Source: an uncultured Oscillospiraceae bacterium (GTDB lineage: Bacteria > Bacillota > Clostridia > Oscillospirales > Ruminococcaceae). From it: 64,000 bases of DNA. The stretch covers positions 62,001-126,000 of the forward strand of contig CAKSLF010000002.1 in the NCBI GenBank assembly GCA_934466455.1, given 5' to 3'. Made by a program: the position numbers and the translations under genes. The notes beneath the pieces are model-generated. The model did no database searches. It worked only from the letters and a program-made list of their open reading frames with translations, and was not told where the DNA came from. Positions 1 through 8,130 of the stretch are shown here, in pieces; the first letter of the stretch is position 1; each line of letters opens with the position of its first letter.

Positions 1-35
1 CTTATCCCTCTTATTATAAGCATTTTTGCACCTCT

Positions 36-305
36 TCAGTCAAATTCCACATTGTTTATATCCCCGCTTATCGTAATTTCATCCGCCGTATAGGACTCTA
101 TACGAAGCCTGCTTCCTAAAAAGGTTACCTCGTGCTCACAGCATTTTATTTTGAGCACAGTATCTTCAAGCTTGAGCACATCGCATTTTCCGGTGAGCAC
201 AACTTCTTTTCCCGAATGTATTTCAACAAAAAATCCGCTTGTTATACCGCTTGGGATATCAAGCGATTTTCCTATGTTTATATATTTTTTTCGTCTAACC
301 GCCAT
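36..305 (-). CDS. yqfC: YabP/YqfC-family sporulation protein
   Basis: This 89-residue protein matches the short YabP/YqfC family, made during sporulation and thought to act at the forespore or coat level; the exact biochemical role is unknown. The sequence begins with a basic stretch (MAVRRKK) and continues as an all-beta-looking domain rich in hydrophobic and charged alternation (GITSGFFVEIHSGKEVVL, then LRIESYTADEITISG), with no signal peptide or membrane segment. Its start codon lies inside the 3' end of sigK (11-base overlap), so the two are probably translated together. Pairing with sigK supports a late mother-cell role. YqfC is chosen over YabP only because of length and start; that subfamily choice is tentative. 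Confidence 0.75.
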   Translation of the reverse strand: MAVRRKKYINIGKSLDIPSGITSGFFVEIHSGKEVVLTGKCDVLKLEDTVLKIKCCEHEVTFLGSRLRIESYTADEITISGDINNVEFD

Positions 306-990
306 ATGATGTCATCCTTTCCCGCAAAGCTTCGAGTGCTCTTTTTTCTATTCTGCTTACATAGGAGCGGGATATTCCGAGGCGTTTTGCAACCTCTCTT
401 TGGGTATAGGCTTTTCTACCCTCAAGCCCATAGCGCAAATAAATTATTTCCTTTTCCCTTTCCGAAAGTGCCTCGTCTATTGTTCGGTAAAGTTTTTCGT
501 CACGCAGTTTATCCTCTATGTCCTCCGTAACGGAATGTTCGTCCGCCATAATATCCATGAGCGAAAGAGTGTTTCCGTCTTTATCGGAATCAATGGGATC
601 CGTAAAAGATATATCCTGAGCATACTTCTTTTTATTGCGAAAATACATTAGTATCTCATTTTCTATGCAGCGTGAAGCATATGTTGCAAAGCGTGTTCCT
701 TTTTTATAGTTGAATGTGGAAACCGCCTTTATAAGCCCTATTGTTCCTATTGAAATAAGGTCGTCCTGTTCCGATGAGTTTCCGTAGTATTTTTTTATTA
801 TATGCGCAACAAGCCGCAAATTGTGCTCTATAAGCCTCGCACGGGCTTCTTTATCCCCCGCTGACATTTTTTCAAAGCAGTCATGCTCTTCCTTTGCGGA
901 AAGCGGCTGCGGAAAAGAGCTTGCCGCAGTTACATGAAGTGCAAAAATTATTATTCCCGAAAGTATTCCAAGCAGAAACAGATAATCCAT
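295..990 (-). CDS. sigK: RNA polymerase sporulation sigma factor SigK (pro-form)
   Basis: This 231-residue sigma-70 family protein directs late mother-cell transcription in sporulating Firmicutes. The start at 990 has a GGAGGG site 6-8 bases upstream; longer in-frame starts lack one. Residues 1-20 form a hydrophobic pro-sequence (MDYLFLLGILSGIIIFAL) followed by the SFPQPLS block that is conserved at the processing region. Region 2 is clear (HNLRLVAHIIKKYYGN, ISIGTIGLIKAV, ATYASRCIENEILMYFRN) and region 4 ends with a helix-turn-helix (YTQREVAKRLGISRSYVSRIEKRAL). Unlike some Bacillus and Clostridioides genes, the reading frame is uninterrupted, so no skin-type element splits it. The pro-sequence implies activation by intramembrane proteolysis (SpoIVFB in known systems), and SpoIVB, which signals that step, is encoded at 20 kb. 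Confidence 0.95.
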   Translation of the reverse strand: MDYLFLLGILSGIIIFALHVTAASSFPQPLSAKEEHDCFEKMSAGDKEARARLIEHNLRLVAHIIKKYYGNSSEQDDLISIGTIGLIKAVSTFNYKKGTRFATYASRCIENEILMYFRNKKKYAQDISFTDPIDSDKDGNTLSLMDIMADEHSVTEDIEDKLRDEKLYRTIDEALSEREKEIIYLRYGLEGRKAYTQREVAKRLGISRSYVSRIEKRALEALRERMTSYGG

Positions 991-1072
991 AACAAATCCC
1001 TCCAAAGCCTTTTTAAGGTATATGCTAAAAACAAAAAATCCTTGCATGTACAAATTTATATAGTCAAACAGA

Positions 1073-1101
1073 TTGTTTTTTACCGATGTGGGTGTTATAA
1101 T
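1073..1101 (+). promoter_or_regulatory. SigA-type promoter of the ZIP transporter gene
   Basis: A -35 TTGTTT (1073-1078) and a perfect -10 TATAAT (1096-1101) are separated by 17 bases, about 40 bases upstream of the ATG at 1142. No metal-regulator operator was recognised. Confidence 0.6.
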
Positions 1102-1141
1102 GTTAGGTCAGTAGAACTTTTTTTGTCGAACGGAGGAACTG

Positions 1142-1918
1142 ATGACAACTTTTATCACCCTTTTTATTCCGCTTGTAGGAACTGCGCTTGGTTCTGCAAT
1201 GGTTTTCTTTTTGAAAGGCAAAATTTCCCCCAGAACCGAAAAATCACTGCTTGGGTTTGCCGCCGGAGTTATGATTGCCGCTTCCGTATGGTCGCTGCTT
1301 ATACCGTCCATTGATATGGCAACCGCCCAAGGAATTATACCCTGGCTTCCCGCAGCCGTAGGATTTCTTTGCGGTATCGGATTTTTACTTCTCCTTGATG
1401 AGCTTATCCCACATCTGCACCTTGGCAGCAGCAAGCCCGAAGGCTTGCCCGCAAAGCTTCCAAAATGCACAATGATGCTTTTCGCCGTTATGCTGCACAA
1501 TATTCCCGAAGGTATGACCACGGGCGTTGCGCTTGCAGGTTCTGCTTCCGAGGAAGCCGGCATAAGTGCTGCGGCAGCACTTGCTTTAGCAATAGGAATA
1601 GCTTTGCAAAACTTTCCGGAGGGCGCAATTGTATCTATGCCTCTTTGCAGCGAGGGCATGAGCCGCACCAAAGCTTTTTGGCTTGGAACGCTTTCCGGTG
1701 CAGTGGAACCCATAGCCGGATTTTTGACAATGCTTTTCGCCGCAAAGGTAACTGCACTTTTACCATACCTTCTTTCTTTTGCGGCAGGTGCAATGATTTA
1801 TGTTGTTGTGGAAGAGTTGGTTCCGGATGCGCAGTCCGGTGAACACAGCAATGCGGGAACAATTACTACCGCAATCGGGTTTGTGGTAATGATGGTACTT
1901 GATGTTGCTTTAGGATAA
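1142..1918 (+). CDS. ZIP family metal transporter
   Basis: This 258-residue integral membrane protein belongs to the ZIP family, which moves zinc or other divalent metals into the cytoplasm. It shows about eight hydrophobic segments, and the two metal-site helices carry the family signatures HNIPEG (near residue 120) and LQNFPEGA (near residue 160), with glycine-rich helices typical of ZupT-like members. The start follows a good GGAGG site (CGGAGGAACTG). It stands alone, between the divergently transcribed sigK and the convergent opp operon, with a strong terminator directly after the stop. Which metal it prefers cannot be read from the sequence. Confidence 0.9.
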   Translation: MTTFITLFIPLVGTALGSAMVFFLKGKISPRTEKSLLGFAAGVMIAASVWSLLIPSIDMATAQGIIPWLPAAVGFLCGIGFLLLLDELIPHLHLGSSKPEGLPAKLPKCTMMLFAVMLHNIPEGMTTGVALAGSASEEAGISAAAALALAIGIALQNFPEGAIVSMPLCSEGMSRTKAFWLGTLSGAVEPIAGFLTMLFAAKVTALLPYLLSFAAGAMIYVVVEELVPDAQSGEHSNAGTITTAIGFVVMMVLDVALG

Positions 1919-1928
1919 AACAATAAGC

Positions 1929-1968
1929 AAAATCCCCTCCTTAATCGGTTTTAAGGAGGGGATTTTTT
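1929..1968 (+). terminator. Rho-independent terminator of the ZIP gene
   Basis: The stem pairs AATCCCCTCCTTAA (from 1931) with TTAAGGAGGGGATT around a short loop and is followed by a T-rich run (ATTTTTTCT). Confidence 0.9.
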
Positions 1969-1997
1969 CTGTAAAGCTGTTTACATTTACACAAAGC

Positions 1998-2036
1998 AAA
2001 AAGCTGCCCGGCTGTGTTCCAACCGTGCAGCTTTTT
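1998..2036 (-). terminator. Terminator at the end of the opp operon
   Basis: A 10-bp stem, AAAAAGCTGC (1998-2007) with GCAGCTTTTT (2027-2036), has U-tracts on both strands. It lies 10 bases beyond the stop codon of the last minus-strand gene of the opp operon. Confidence 0.8.
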
Positions 2037-2046
2037 ATTAGTTTTA

Positions 2047-2271
2047 TTAAAATGCGCCGAATACCCACATAGAGAAAAACGCTATTCCAAGAAGGATAAG
2101 TATTGACGGCAGCACCAAAACAAAAAATGCCGTACCTATCATCAAAAGCTTATCCGTAAACGAAACTTGCTCCTGCTCCAAGCGATCACGAAAATCCTGC
2201 TCCATTTCCGGAGTTGATTTTTTAAGACGCTTAAAAATTCTTGGACTTTTCAGGAAAAGAAAATCTTTCAC
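2047..2271 (-). CDS. Small membrane protein at the end of the opp operon
   Basis: This 74-residue protein is not recognised. Residues 1-40 are charged and probably cytoplasmic (KSPRIFKRLKKS, MEQDFRDRLEQEQ), and the C-terminal half is one long hydrophobic stretch or a helical hairpin (LLMIGTAFFVLVLPSILILLGIAFFSMW). Its ATG overlaps the oppF stop by 4 bases (ATGA), so it is very likely translationally coupled to the transporter ATPase, and it is followed by the operon terminator. It may be an accessory subunit of the transporter, but that is inference from position alone. Confidence 0.65.
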   Translation of the reverse strand: MKDFLFLKSPRIFKRLKKSTPEMEQDFRDRLEQEQVSFTDKLLMIGTAFFVLVLPSILILLGIAFFSMWVFGAF

Positions 2272-3881
2272 TGGTTATTTTCCTCTTCATGGAAAGACTT
2301 TACTGCCATTTTCGGAATGTCGAAAAGATAATTTCCGTTTTCGTCAAGCTTCTTTTCAGCAAAGTGGCAAGCCACAAAATGACCGGGCTCAATTTCACGA
2401 AGCTCCGGAGTTACACGCTTACATTTTTCACAAGCCATAAAGCAGCGGGTGTGGAATTTGCAGCCGGACGGAGGCTTGATCGGGCTGGGTATATTACCCT
2501 CAAGCAAGATTCTTTCTTTCTGGGCAACATCGGGGTCGGTGCTCGGAATAGAAGAAAGAAGCGCAACGGTATAAGGATGGCGAGGATCGCCGAATATTGT
2601 GTCAGTATCCGCAAGCTCCACAACACTTCCAAGATACATTACGCAAATTCTGTCGGAAATATAACGAACAACGGAAAGGTCATGAGAAATGAACATATAA
2701 GTAAGGTTCTCTTTCTCTTTAAGCTCCAAAAGCAGGTTAATAATCTGCGACTGAATAGAAACATCAAGTGCGGAAACGCACTCATCGCAAACAACAAACT
2801 TAGGATGAACCGCAAGTGCTCTTGCAATGGAAATTCTCTGACGCTGACCGCCGGAGAACTGGTGCGGATAACGATAAAGCATATACTCCTGAAGTCCGCA
2901 TTTTACCATTGTATCAACTATATGCTGGCGCATTTTTTCGGAACCGTGTTTATAGAATTTGTGGGTAACAAGTCCCTCTTCTATAATCTGACCGATTGTA
3001 AACCTTGGGTTAAGGCTGGAATAAGGATCCTGGAAAATTATCTGAAGATCCTTACGGAGAATGCGCATTTCATCATAGCTGAGGCGGGCAAGATCTATTC
3101 CGTCATCAAGGCAAGCCTCATATTTCTGGAATTCTTCATTATCTGCATATGCCGCCTTTACTGCTGCAAGCTCTTCTTTAAGACCGGCGGCAACATTGTC
3201 ATAGCCCTTAAGCTCTTCCTCTATCTTTGCATATTCAGCATTAACCTTTGAAAGATCTGCTTTTGATTTCTCGTTTGTGTCGGCATCTTCTTCGTCGGAA
3301 TTTTTTTCGAGATCAAGATCGTGAAGCTTTTCAAGAAGCTTACTGCGTTTTGCATTGTTTTCATAAATGCGAAGAAGGAGTTCAAGACCCTTTTTGTCAT
3401 CAACGGCATAAAAACCGCCTACAACCTTTACTGCGTCGTTAAGATATGTTTGTTCGTCGCATTTTGCAAGGTTCCTGTCCTGAAGAAGGTAGAAATCTGC
3501 GTTGTCTTCTCCGCCGGTTTCTTCAATCTTTTTGCTGAGCTCCTCGGTTTTTTGATGTGCTTTTTTGACTTTTTCACGATATTTATCAAGATGAGTAATG
3601 GTTTCTTTAACATATTTAGGAGCCATATCATCAAGGGTAATTCCATAATAAATGGTATTACCTGCGGTTTGGGGATAGAGCTGAAGCAGAACACGACCGA
3701 GAGTAGATTTTCCGCAGCCGGATTCTCCGACTACACCAAGAGTTTCGCCCTCATAAATATCAATGGAAATATCCTCATTTGCACGGACATAAAGCTGATT
3801 TTTTTGGAATACGGAGGATTTTGCGACCGGGAAGTACTTTTTCAAATTAGTAATTGACAGTAATTTTTTTGTGCTCTTCAC
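2268..3881 (-). CDS. oppF: Oligopeptide ABC transporter ATP-binding protein OppF with a large charged insertion
   Basis: This is the second ATPase of an Opp/Dpp peptide importer, cytoplasmic, hydrolysing ATP with OppD. Walker A is at residues 52-60 (GESGCGKST), the Q-loop at about 283-293 (IFQDPYSSLNPR), then FSGGQRQR signature, VVCDECVSALD Walker B, the H-loop (ISHDLS) and the C-terminal cysteine motif region (CKFHTRCFMACEKC) typical of the family. At 537 residues it is about 200 longer than usual because residues 82-262, between Walker A and the Q-loop, hold a charged, partly coiled-coil insertion. It starts with GTG at 3881 behind GGAGGAG and overlaps oppD by 35 bases. Core function is secure; the insertion is described in the findings. 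Confidence 0.92.
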   Translation of the reverse strand: MKSTKKLLSITNLKKYFPVAKSSVFQKNQLYVRANEDISIDIYEGETLGVVGESGCGKSTLGRVLLQLYPQTAGNTIYYGITLDDMAPKYVKETITHLDKYREKVKKAHQKTEELSKKIEETGGEDNADFYLLQDRNLAKCDEQTYLNDAVKVVGGFYAVDDKKGLELLLRIYENNAKRSKLLEKLHDLDLEKNSDEEDADTNEKSKADLSKVNAEYAKIEEELKGYDNVAAGLKEELAAVKAAYADNEEFQKYEACLDDGIDLARLSYDEMRILRKDLQIIFQDPYSSLNPRFTIGQIIEEGLVTHKFYKHGSEKMRQHIVDTMVKCGLQEYMLYRYPHQFSGGQRQRISIARALAVHPKFVVCDECVSALDVSIQSQIINLLLELKEKENLTYMFISHDLSVVRYISDRICVMYLGSVVELADTDTIFGDPRHPYTVALLSSIPSTDPDVAQKERILLEGNIPSPIKPPSGCKFHTRCFMACEKCKRVTPELREIEPGHFVACHFAEKKLDENGNYLFDIPKMAVKSFHEEENNQ

Positions 3882-4860
3882 TTTGTCTCTCCTCCTTATC
3901 GGGATAAAAACATCTTATGAAGTGTTCACCGCCAAAATCAACCAGCGGAGGCTCTTCTTCAATGCATTTCTTGGTGCAATATTTGCAGCGAGGCGCAAAC
4001 TTGCAGCCCTTCGGCAATGCCAACGGGTGCGGCACAACGCCGGGAATAGGCTCTATTTTGTTTCTCTCGCCGGAAATCTTCGGGATTGAAAGCATAAGAC
4101 CCTCGGTATAGGGGTGGCTCATTCTCTCGTTTGTGAAAATGCTTCTTGCAGTAGCTTTTTCAACAACCTGTCCGCAATACATAACCGCAACATCGTCCGC
4201 CATTTCATTAATAACGCCAAGGTTGTGAGTTATAAAGATAATCGAGGTTCCCTTCTCCCTTTGAAGGTCATTCATCAGCTTGAGTATCTGTGCCTGAATA
4301 GTAACATCAAGAGCGGTTGTGGGTTCATCGGCAATAAGGATTTTCGGTTTGCAGGCAAGAGCCATTGCAATCATAACACGCTGACGCATACCGCCTGAAA
4401 GCTGATGAGGATACTGCTTCAAAACCGCTTCCGGGTTAGGAATCTGTACATCGTAAAGCATTTTAAGCGCATTTTTACTTGCCTCTTTTTTGTCCATGCC
4501 TTGATGGATCATAAACGGCTCACTAAGCTGCTTTTCAACAGTAAAAACAGGGTTAAGAGAGGTCATCGGCTCCTGGAAAATGACAGAAATCGCATTTCCT
4601 CTTATGCTGTACATTTCTTCGATGGGGAGCTTTGTAAGCTCCTTTCCTTCAAAGTAAATCTCGCCGGATTCAATATATCCGTTTGCATCAAGCAAACGAA
4701 GAATGCTCATTGCAGAAACGGATTTGCCGGAGCCGGATTCGCCGACAATACCAATGGTTTTTCCCGGCTCAAGGCTGTAAGAAACATCGTTTACCGCCTT
4801 AACAATACCTTTTTTTGTCTTGAAATATGTGTGGAGGTTCTTTACCTCAAGTAATGGCAT
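3847..4860 (-). CDS. oppD: Oligopeptide ABC transporter ATP-binding protein OppD
   Basis: The first ATPase of the peptide importer is 337 residues, the normal family length. It carries Walker A GESGSGKS, Q-loop FQEPMTSLNP, signature LSGGMRQR, Walker B ILIADEPTTALD, an H-loop (ITHNLG) and the C-terminal CKFAPRCKYCTKKC cluster region. The start at 4860 is chosen because GGGAGGAG lies 6-8 bases upstream; an earlier in-frame ATG lacks a site. It sits between oppC and oppF in one operon. Unlike the oppF product it has no large insertion, so the asymmetry between the two ATPases is a real feature of this transporter. Confidence 0.95.
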   Translation of the reverse strand: MPLLEVKNLHTYFKTKKGIVKAVNDVSYSLEPGKTIGIVGESGSGKSVSAMSILRLLDANGYIESGEIYFEGKELTKLPIEEMYSIRGNAISVIFQEPMTSLNPVFTVEKQLSEPFMIHQGMDKKEASKNALKMLYDVQIPNPEAVLKQYPHQLSGGMRQRVMIAMALACKPKILIADEPTTALDVTIQAQILKLMNDLQREKGTSIIFITHNLGVINEMADDVAVMYCGQVVEKATARSIFTNERMSHPYTEGLMLSIPKISGERNKIEPIPGVVPHPLALPKGCKFAPRCKYCTKKCIEEEPPLVDFGGEHFIRCFYPDKEERQSEEHKKITVNY

Positions 4861-4873
4861 AGCTTCTCCTCCC

Positions 4874-6823
4874 TTATTTATCAATGTTAGACTTCGGATC
4901 CATTACATCACGAAGAGCATCACCAACGATGTTGATGCAAATAGTGGTAATTGCAAGGAATATTGAAGTGAACAGCCACTGCCACCAATAGTTCTTGATG
5001 ATAGTTGCGTTTCTTGCTGCATTAAGCATATTGCCCCAAGTAGGTCTTGGATAAGTTACGCCGAATCCGAGGTAAGACAAAGAGGACTCCGTAAGCATAC
5101 AGCCGGCAAAGTCGAGAGTAAGGCTTACGAGGATAACGGAAATAACATTGGGAAGAATGTGCTTAAATGCAATTCTGCTTTCCTTAACGCCCATAGACTG
5201 TGCCGCAACAACATATTCATTTTCTCTGGTAACAAGCACCTGACCGCGAACGAGTCTTGCAAGGCTTGGCCAAGTAAGGACGCCGAGTATGCACATAATT
5301 ATAAATATACGCATGTCTTGGCTTATCGTCATCTGCGTCATAACAGAAGAAAGGATAAGTGCGAAAGGAAGGAACGGAATTGCATTGAAGATTTCGGTTA
5401 CACGCATGAGGATGATATCCACCTTGCCGCCGAAATAACCGGAAACGCATCCTATAATAATGCCGATTATAGAAGAAATAATAACAGCAACAGCACCGAT
5501 GGTCATAGTCATCTTACCGCCGTTGATAATTCTTTGGAAAATATCAGCACCATAGCCATCGGTACCAAAGATATAGCCGCTGAGTCCCCAGTTCTTCAAA
5601 AGCTTTCCGTTTGCATCAACAGCATAGTTCTGGAATGCACAGCCAAAAACACTGGAAACATTTTTAACCTTCGTACCGGGCGCATCGCACTCACCAAAGG
5701 TATTGGTACCCCAAGAATATACATTTCCGTTATTGGTAAGACCGGTATAGTGATGTGTACCCGCATCTACCTGCACATAATATTCACCGTCGGCCAAAGT
5801 TGGTGCCGGAGTGCTATTAAGACCAAAGTCACCTGCAAAGCAAACGGAATTATCATCAAGCTGAAGACAGATGTTATCGCTGCCGGCGTAAATGCCGATA
5901 ATTTTGCGTTTGCCAAGGTAATCCTTGATTGCACTGGTGGAGGTGCTCATGTTTGACCTTACTTGCGCGAACAAGCCTCTGGTACCGGTATAAACGCTCT
6001 TGCCCTCTTTCGGGATACCTACGATATAATTAAGAGTAAAGTCTATATCAACAAGGTTATCTCTTTCAACAAATTTGTCGATATTTGCGTATGCAAGCTT
6101 GTTGCCCCAAATATAGAGGGTTCCGTCATTCATAAGAATGGCTGTACACTGATATGCACATTCAAAACGCTTGATGTTATTTACATCAATAGTCAAATCA
6201 TCCGGCATATAAATAATGTTCGGAAAATCCTCGCGGGTTTTGCCTTCCGGAACCGGACCGTACTGACCCAGTCTGTTGTTGCCCCAACCGTATACCTTGC
6301 CGTTCTCATCAATAGCAATGATATGGTCGATACCCGCCGCAACACGGACAATTTTTGCCTTCTGAACTTCTTCGGGAATATTTTTGACATCATAACCGGT
6401 GGTTCCAAGCTTGGTTGCGCCCCAAACATAAACCTTACCGGAATTAGAAAGACCTACGCTGAATGCGCCGTAGCTGTCTATCTCTTTGATGTCGTTTTTA
6501 AGTTCGGAAGGAACACTCATCATATTAAGACAAGGCTGAATATTCTTTTGAGTTGCCTCGGTATAGGAATCGCTGTAATTCTTCATAAACAGCGGTCCGA
6601 TAAATACTACAAGGAACATACAAATTACTACGCAAAGCGCACCAACGGCAAGCTTTCTCTCCATAAAATTGCGGAGAATCTGTTTGCCGGGGCTTACAAT
6701 CTCTTCAACATCGTTTATATTATTGTTTTCTTCCTGTTCTTTAGCGAATTCCTTGCTGCCGCCCATAAACATACGCCGAAACCAGCCACCGATAACCTGG
6801 AAGAAGTTCTTATTTTTATACAT
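4874..6823 (-). CDS. oppC: Oligopeptide ABC transporter permease OppC carrying an inserted RCC1-like beta-propeller
   Basis: This 649-residue permease is about twice the usual OppC length. Residues 1-57 are cytoplasmic, TM1 spans about 58-79, and the normal permease core resumes at the conserved GTDGYGADIFQR motif (420-431), followed by five more membrane segments and the EAA loop (ENEYVVAAQSMGVKESRIAFKHILPNV). Between them, residues 110-412 form about six RCC1-type repeats with the G-x-V-Y-x-W-G pattern (KVYVWGATKLG, KVYGWGNNRLGQYG, TLYIWGNK, NVYSWGTNTFGEC). In OppC topology this loop faces outside the cell. The normal partner genes surround it (oppB 19 bases upstream, oppD downstream), and the frame is intact, so the fusion is real. 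The propeller may help capture substrate or contact OppA; that is inference. Confidence 0.93.
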   Translation of the reverse strand: MYKNKNFFQVIGGWFRRMFMGGSKEFAKEQEENNNINDVEEIVSPGKQILRNFMERKLAVGALCVVICMFLVVFIGPLFMKNYSDSYTEATQKNIQPCLNMMSVPSELKNDIKEIDSYGAFSVGLSNSGKVYVWGATKLGTTGYDVKNIPEEVQKAKIVRVAAGIDHIIAIDENGKVYGWGNNRLGQYGPVPEGKTREDFPNIIYMPDDLTIDVNNIKRFECAYQCTAILMNDGTLYIWGNKLAYANIDKFVERDNLVDIDFTLNYIVGIPKEGKSVYTGTRGLFAQVRSNMSTSTSAIKDYLGKRKIIGIYAGSDNICLQLDDNSVCFAGDFGLNSTPAPTLADGEYYVQVDAGTHHYTGLTNNGNVYSWGTNTFGECDAPGTKVKNVSSVFGCAFQNYAVDANGKLLKNWGLSGYIFGTDGYGADIFQRIINGGKMTMTIGAVAVIISSIIGIIIGCVSGYFGGKVDIILMRVTEIFNAIPFLPFALILSSVMTQMTISQDMRIFIIMCILGVLTWPSLARLVRGQVLVTRENEYVVAAQSMGVKESRIAFKHILPNVISVILVSLTLDFAGCMLTESSLSYLGFGVTYPRPTWGNMLNAARNATIIKNYWWQWLFTSIFLAITTICINIVGDALRDVMDPKSNIDK

Positions 6824-6842
6824 ATTTCATTCTCCTCCCCTG

Positions 6843-7886
6843 TTATTTGTTTACGCGGACTCTCGGGTCTACCATACCATAGATAATATCTATTACAAGG
6901 TTGCCAAAGAGGGACATGAAAACATAAAATACCTGAATAAACATGATTACATCAAAGTCGGCCGTCATAAGCGACTGAATCATGAGCTTGCCCATGCCGT
7001 TAAGAGCAAAAATACTCTCAATTACGATAGAACCGGAGAAAATGCTGAGGAACCAGCCAACTACAAGGGTTACTATCGGGATAAGGGCGTTTCTCCATGC
7101 GTGAGAATAGATAACTGCCTTTTCACGAAGACCTTTTGCTCTTGCGGTTTTAATGCAGTCAAGAGAAAGAGCTTCAATCATAGAGGCACGAACATATCTG
7201 GTCATGCCGCCGAGAGAGCAAAAAGTCATCGTAATAAGTGGAAGAGCAAGATAATAAAGCTCATCCCAAAATTTCTTCCAACCGGTATAATCGCTGCCCG
7301 GAGTTTTCATTCCGCTGGGAGGGAAAATTCCAAGCAGAGAGCAAAATACCCAAATAAATAGAATTGCCACAAGGAATGTAGGCAAGCTATATCCTATAAT
7401 TGTGATAACCTGCACCGCCTGGTCGCCTTTGCTTCCCTTTTTGACAGCGCAAACAATACCAAGCGGTATGGTAATGCCTAAAGCAAGAATAGTTGCAATA
7501 ATATTGATTTTTATCGTGTTAATCATTTTCGGCGGAACGACTTCTACTACATCTGCCTTTTCCTCGTATGAATAACCGAAGTTGCCTTGAAGCAGTCCGT
7601 TATAGCTTCCGTCATAAAGCGGATACACGCCTACCCATCTAAGATAGCGGATAACTTTGTTATTTGTATCTGTGCCGTATTTACGCTGATAGTTAAGGTA
7701 CAATTCTTGGAATTTTGTTTCCCTTTCCTCTGCGGAAAGAGAGTTTTTCATGCCCTGAATATCAGTCTTGGCGTCAGTATAGGCGCGGTTGCTCGGGACC
7801 ATTTGATATATTAAAAACATCAGAAATGACAATATGACAAGAACAACCAGCATATAGCCAATTCTTTTAACAATGTATCTTCCCAT
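6843..7886 (-). CDS. oppB: Oligopeptide ABC transporter permease OppB
   Basis: This 347-residue inner-membrane permease begins MGRYIVKRIGYMLVVLVIL, the classic OppB/DppB start with TM1, and ends with the DPRVRVNK motif. The start at 7886 has GAGGAA 8-10 bases upstream; the open frame continues further but without a site. The EAA loop is present (ALSLDCIKTARAKGLREKAVIYSHAWRNAL). The extracytoplasmic loop after TM1 is longer than usual (about residues 30-105, with a charged helix rich in E, K and Q before QGNFGYSY), which parallels the expanded outer loop of the neighbouring OppC. It pairs with OppC to form the channel. Confidence 0.94.
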   Translation of the reverse strand: MGRYIVKRIGYMLVVLVILSFLMFLIYQMVPSNRAYTDAKTDIQGMKNSLSAEERETKFQELYLNYQRKYGTDTNNKVIRYLRWVGVYPLYDGSYNGLLQGNFGYSYEEKADVVEVVPPKMINTIKINIIATILALGITIPLGIVCAVKKGSKGDQAVQVITIIGYSLPTFLVAILFIWVFCSLLGIFPPSGMKTPGSDYTGWKKFWDELYYLALPLITMTFCSLGGMTRYVRASMIEALSLDCIKTARAKGLREKAVIYSHAWRNALIPIVTLVVGWFLSIFSGSIVIESIFALNGMGKLMIQSLMTADFDVIMFIQVFYVFMSLFGNLVIDIIYGMVDPRVRVNK

Positions 7887-8017
7887 TTCAAGATTCCTCG
7901 TTTCATCGCTTGCAGCAGCGAATGTTTTGTTTGCAGTAAATAAACTGCGAATGAAGACGCAAGAATCGACGCTTTTTTCCACAAAAAAGCATCCAAAAAT
8001 CTTAATCTTATCCTGAA

Positions 8018-8076
8018 TATCCGCACAAAGCGGATAAATATGAGTATGCAGAAGAGGGCACTGCGCCCTCTTCTGC
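8018..8076 (-). promoter_or_regulatory. Two stable hairpins in the oppA-oppB intergenic region
   Basis: A perfect 12-bp stem with a 5-base loop (8048-8059 with 8065-8076, GCAGAAGAGGGC arm) is followed in the reading direction by a 7-bp stem (8018-8024 with 8030-8036). Neither is followed by a strong U-tract, so they look like mRNA-stabilising or partial attenuation structures that would let oppA be made in excess of the membrane subunits. Confidence 0.55.
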
Positions 8077-8130
8077 CAAAACTCAATCAAATATTAAATG
8101 TCGAATTTAATATTCGGTGTCAGCTGATAA

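Noticed and set aside
295..990. Skin-like element or split in sigK
   Set aside because: The frame is continuous from the pro-sequence to the final helix-turn-helix.
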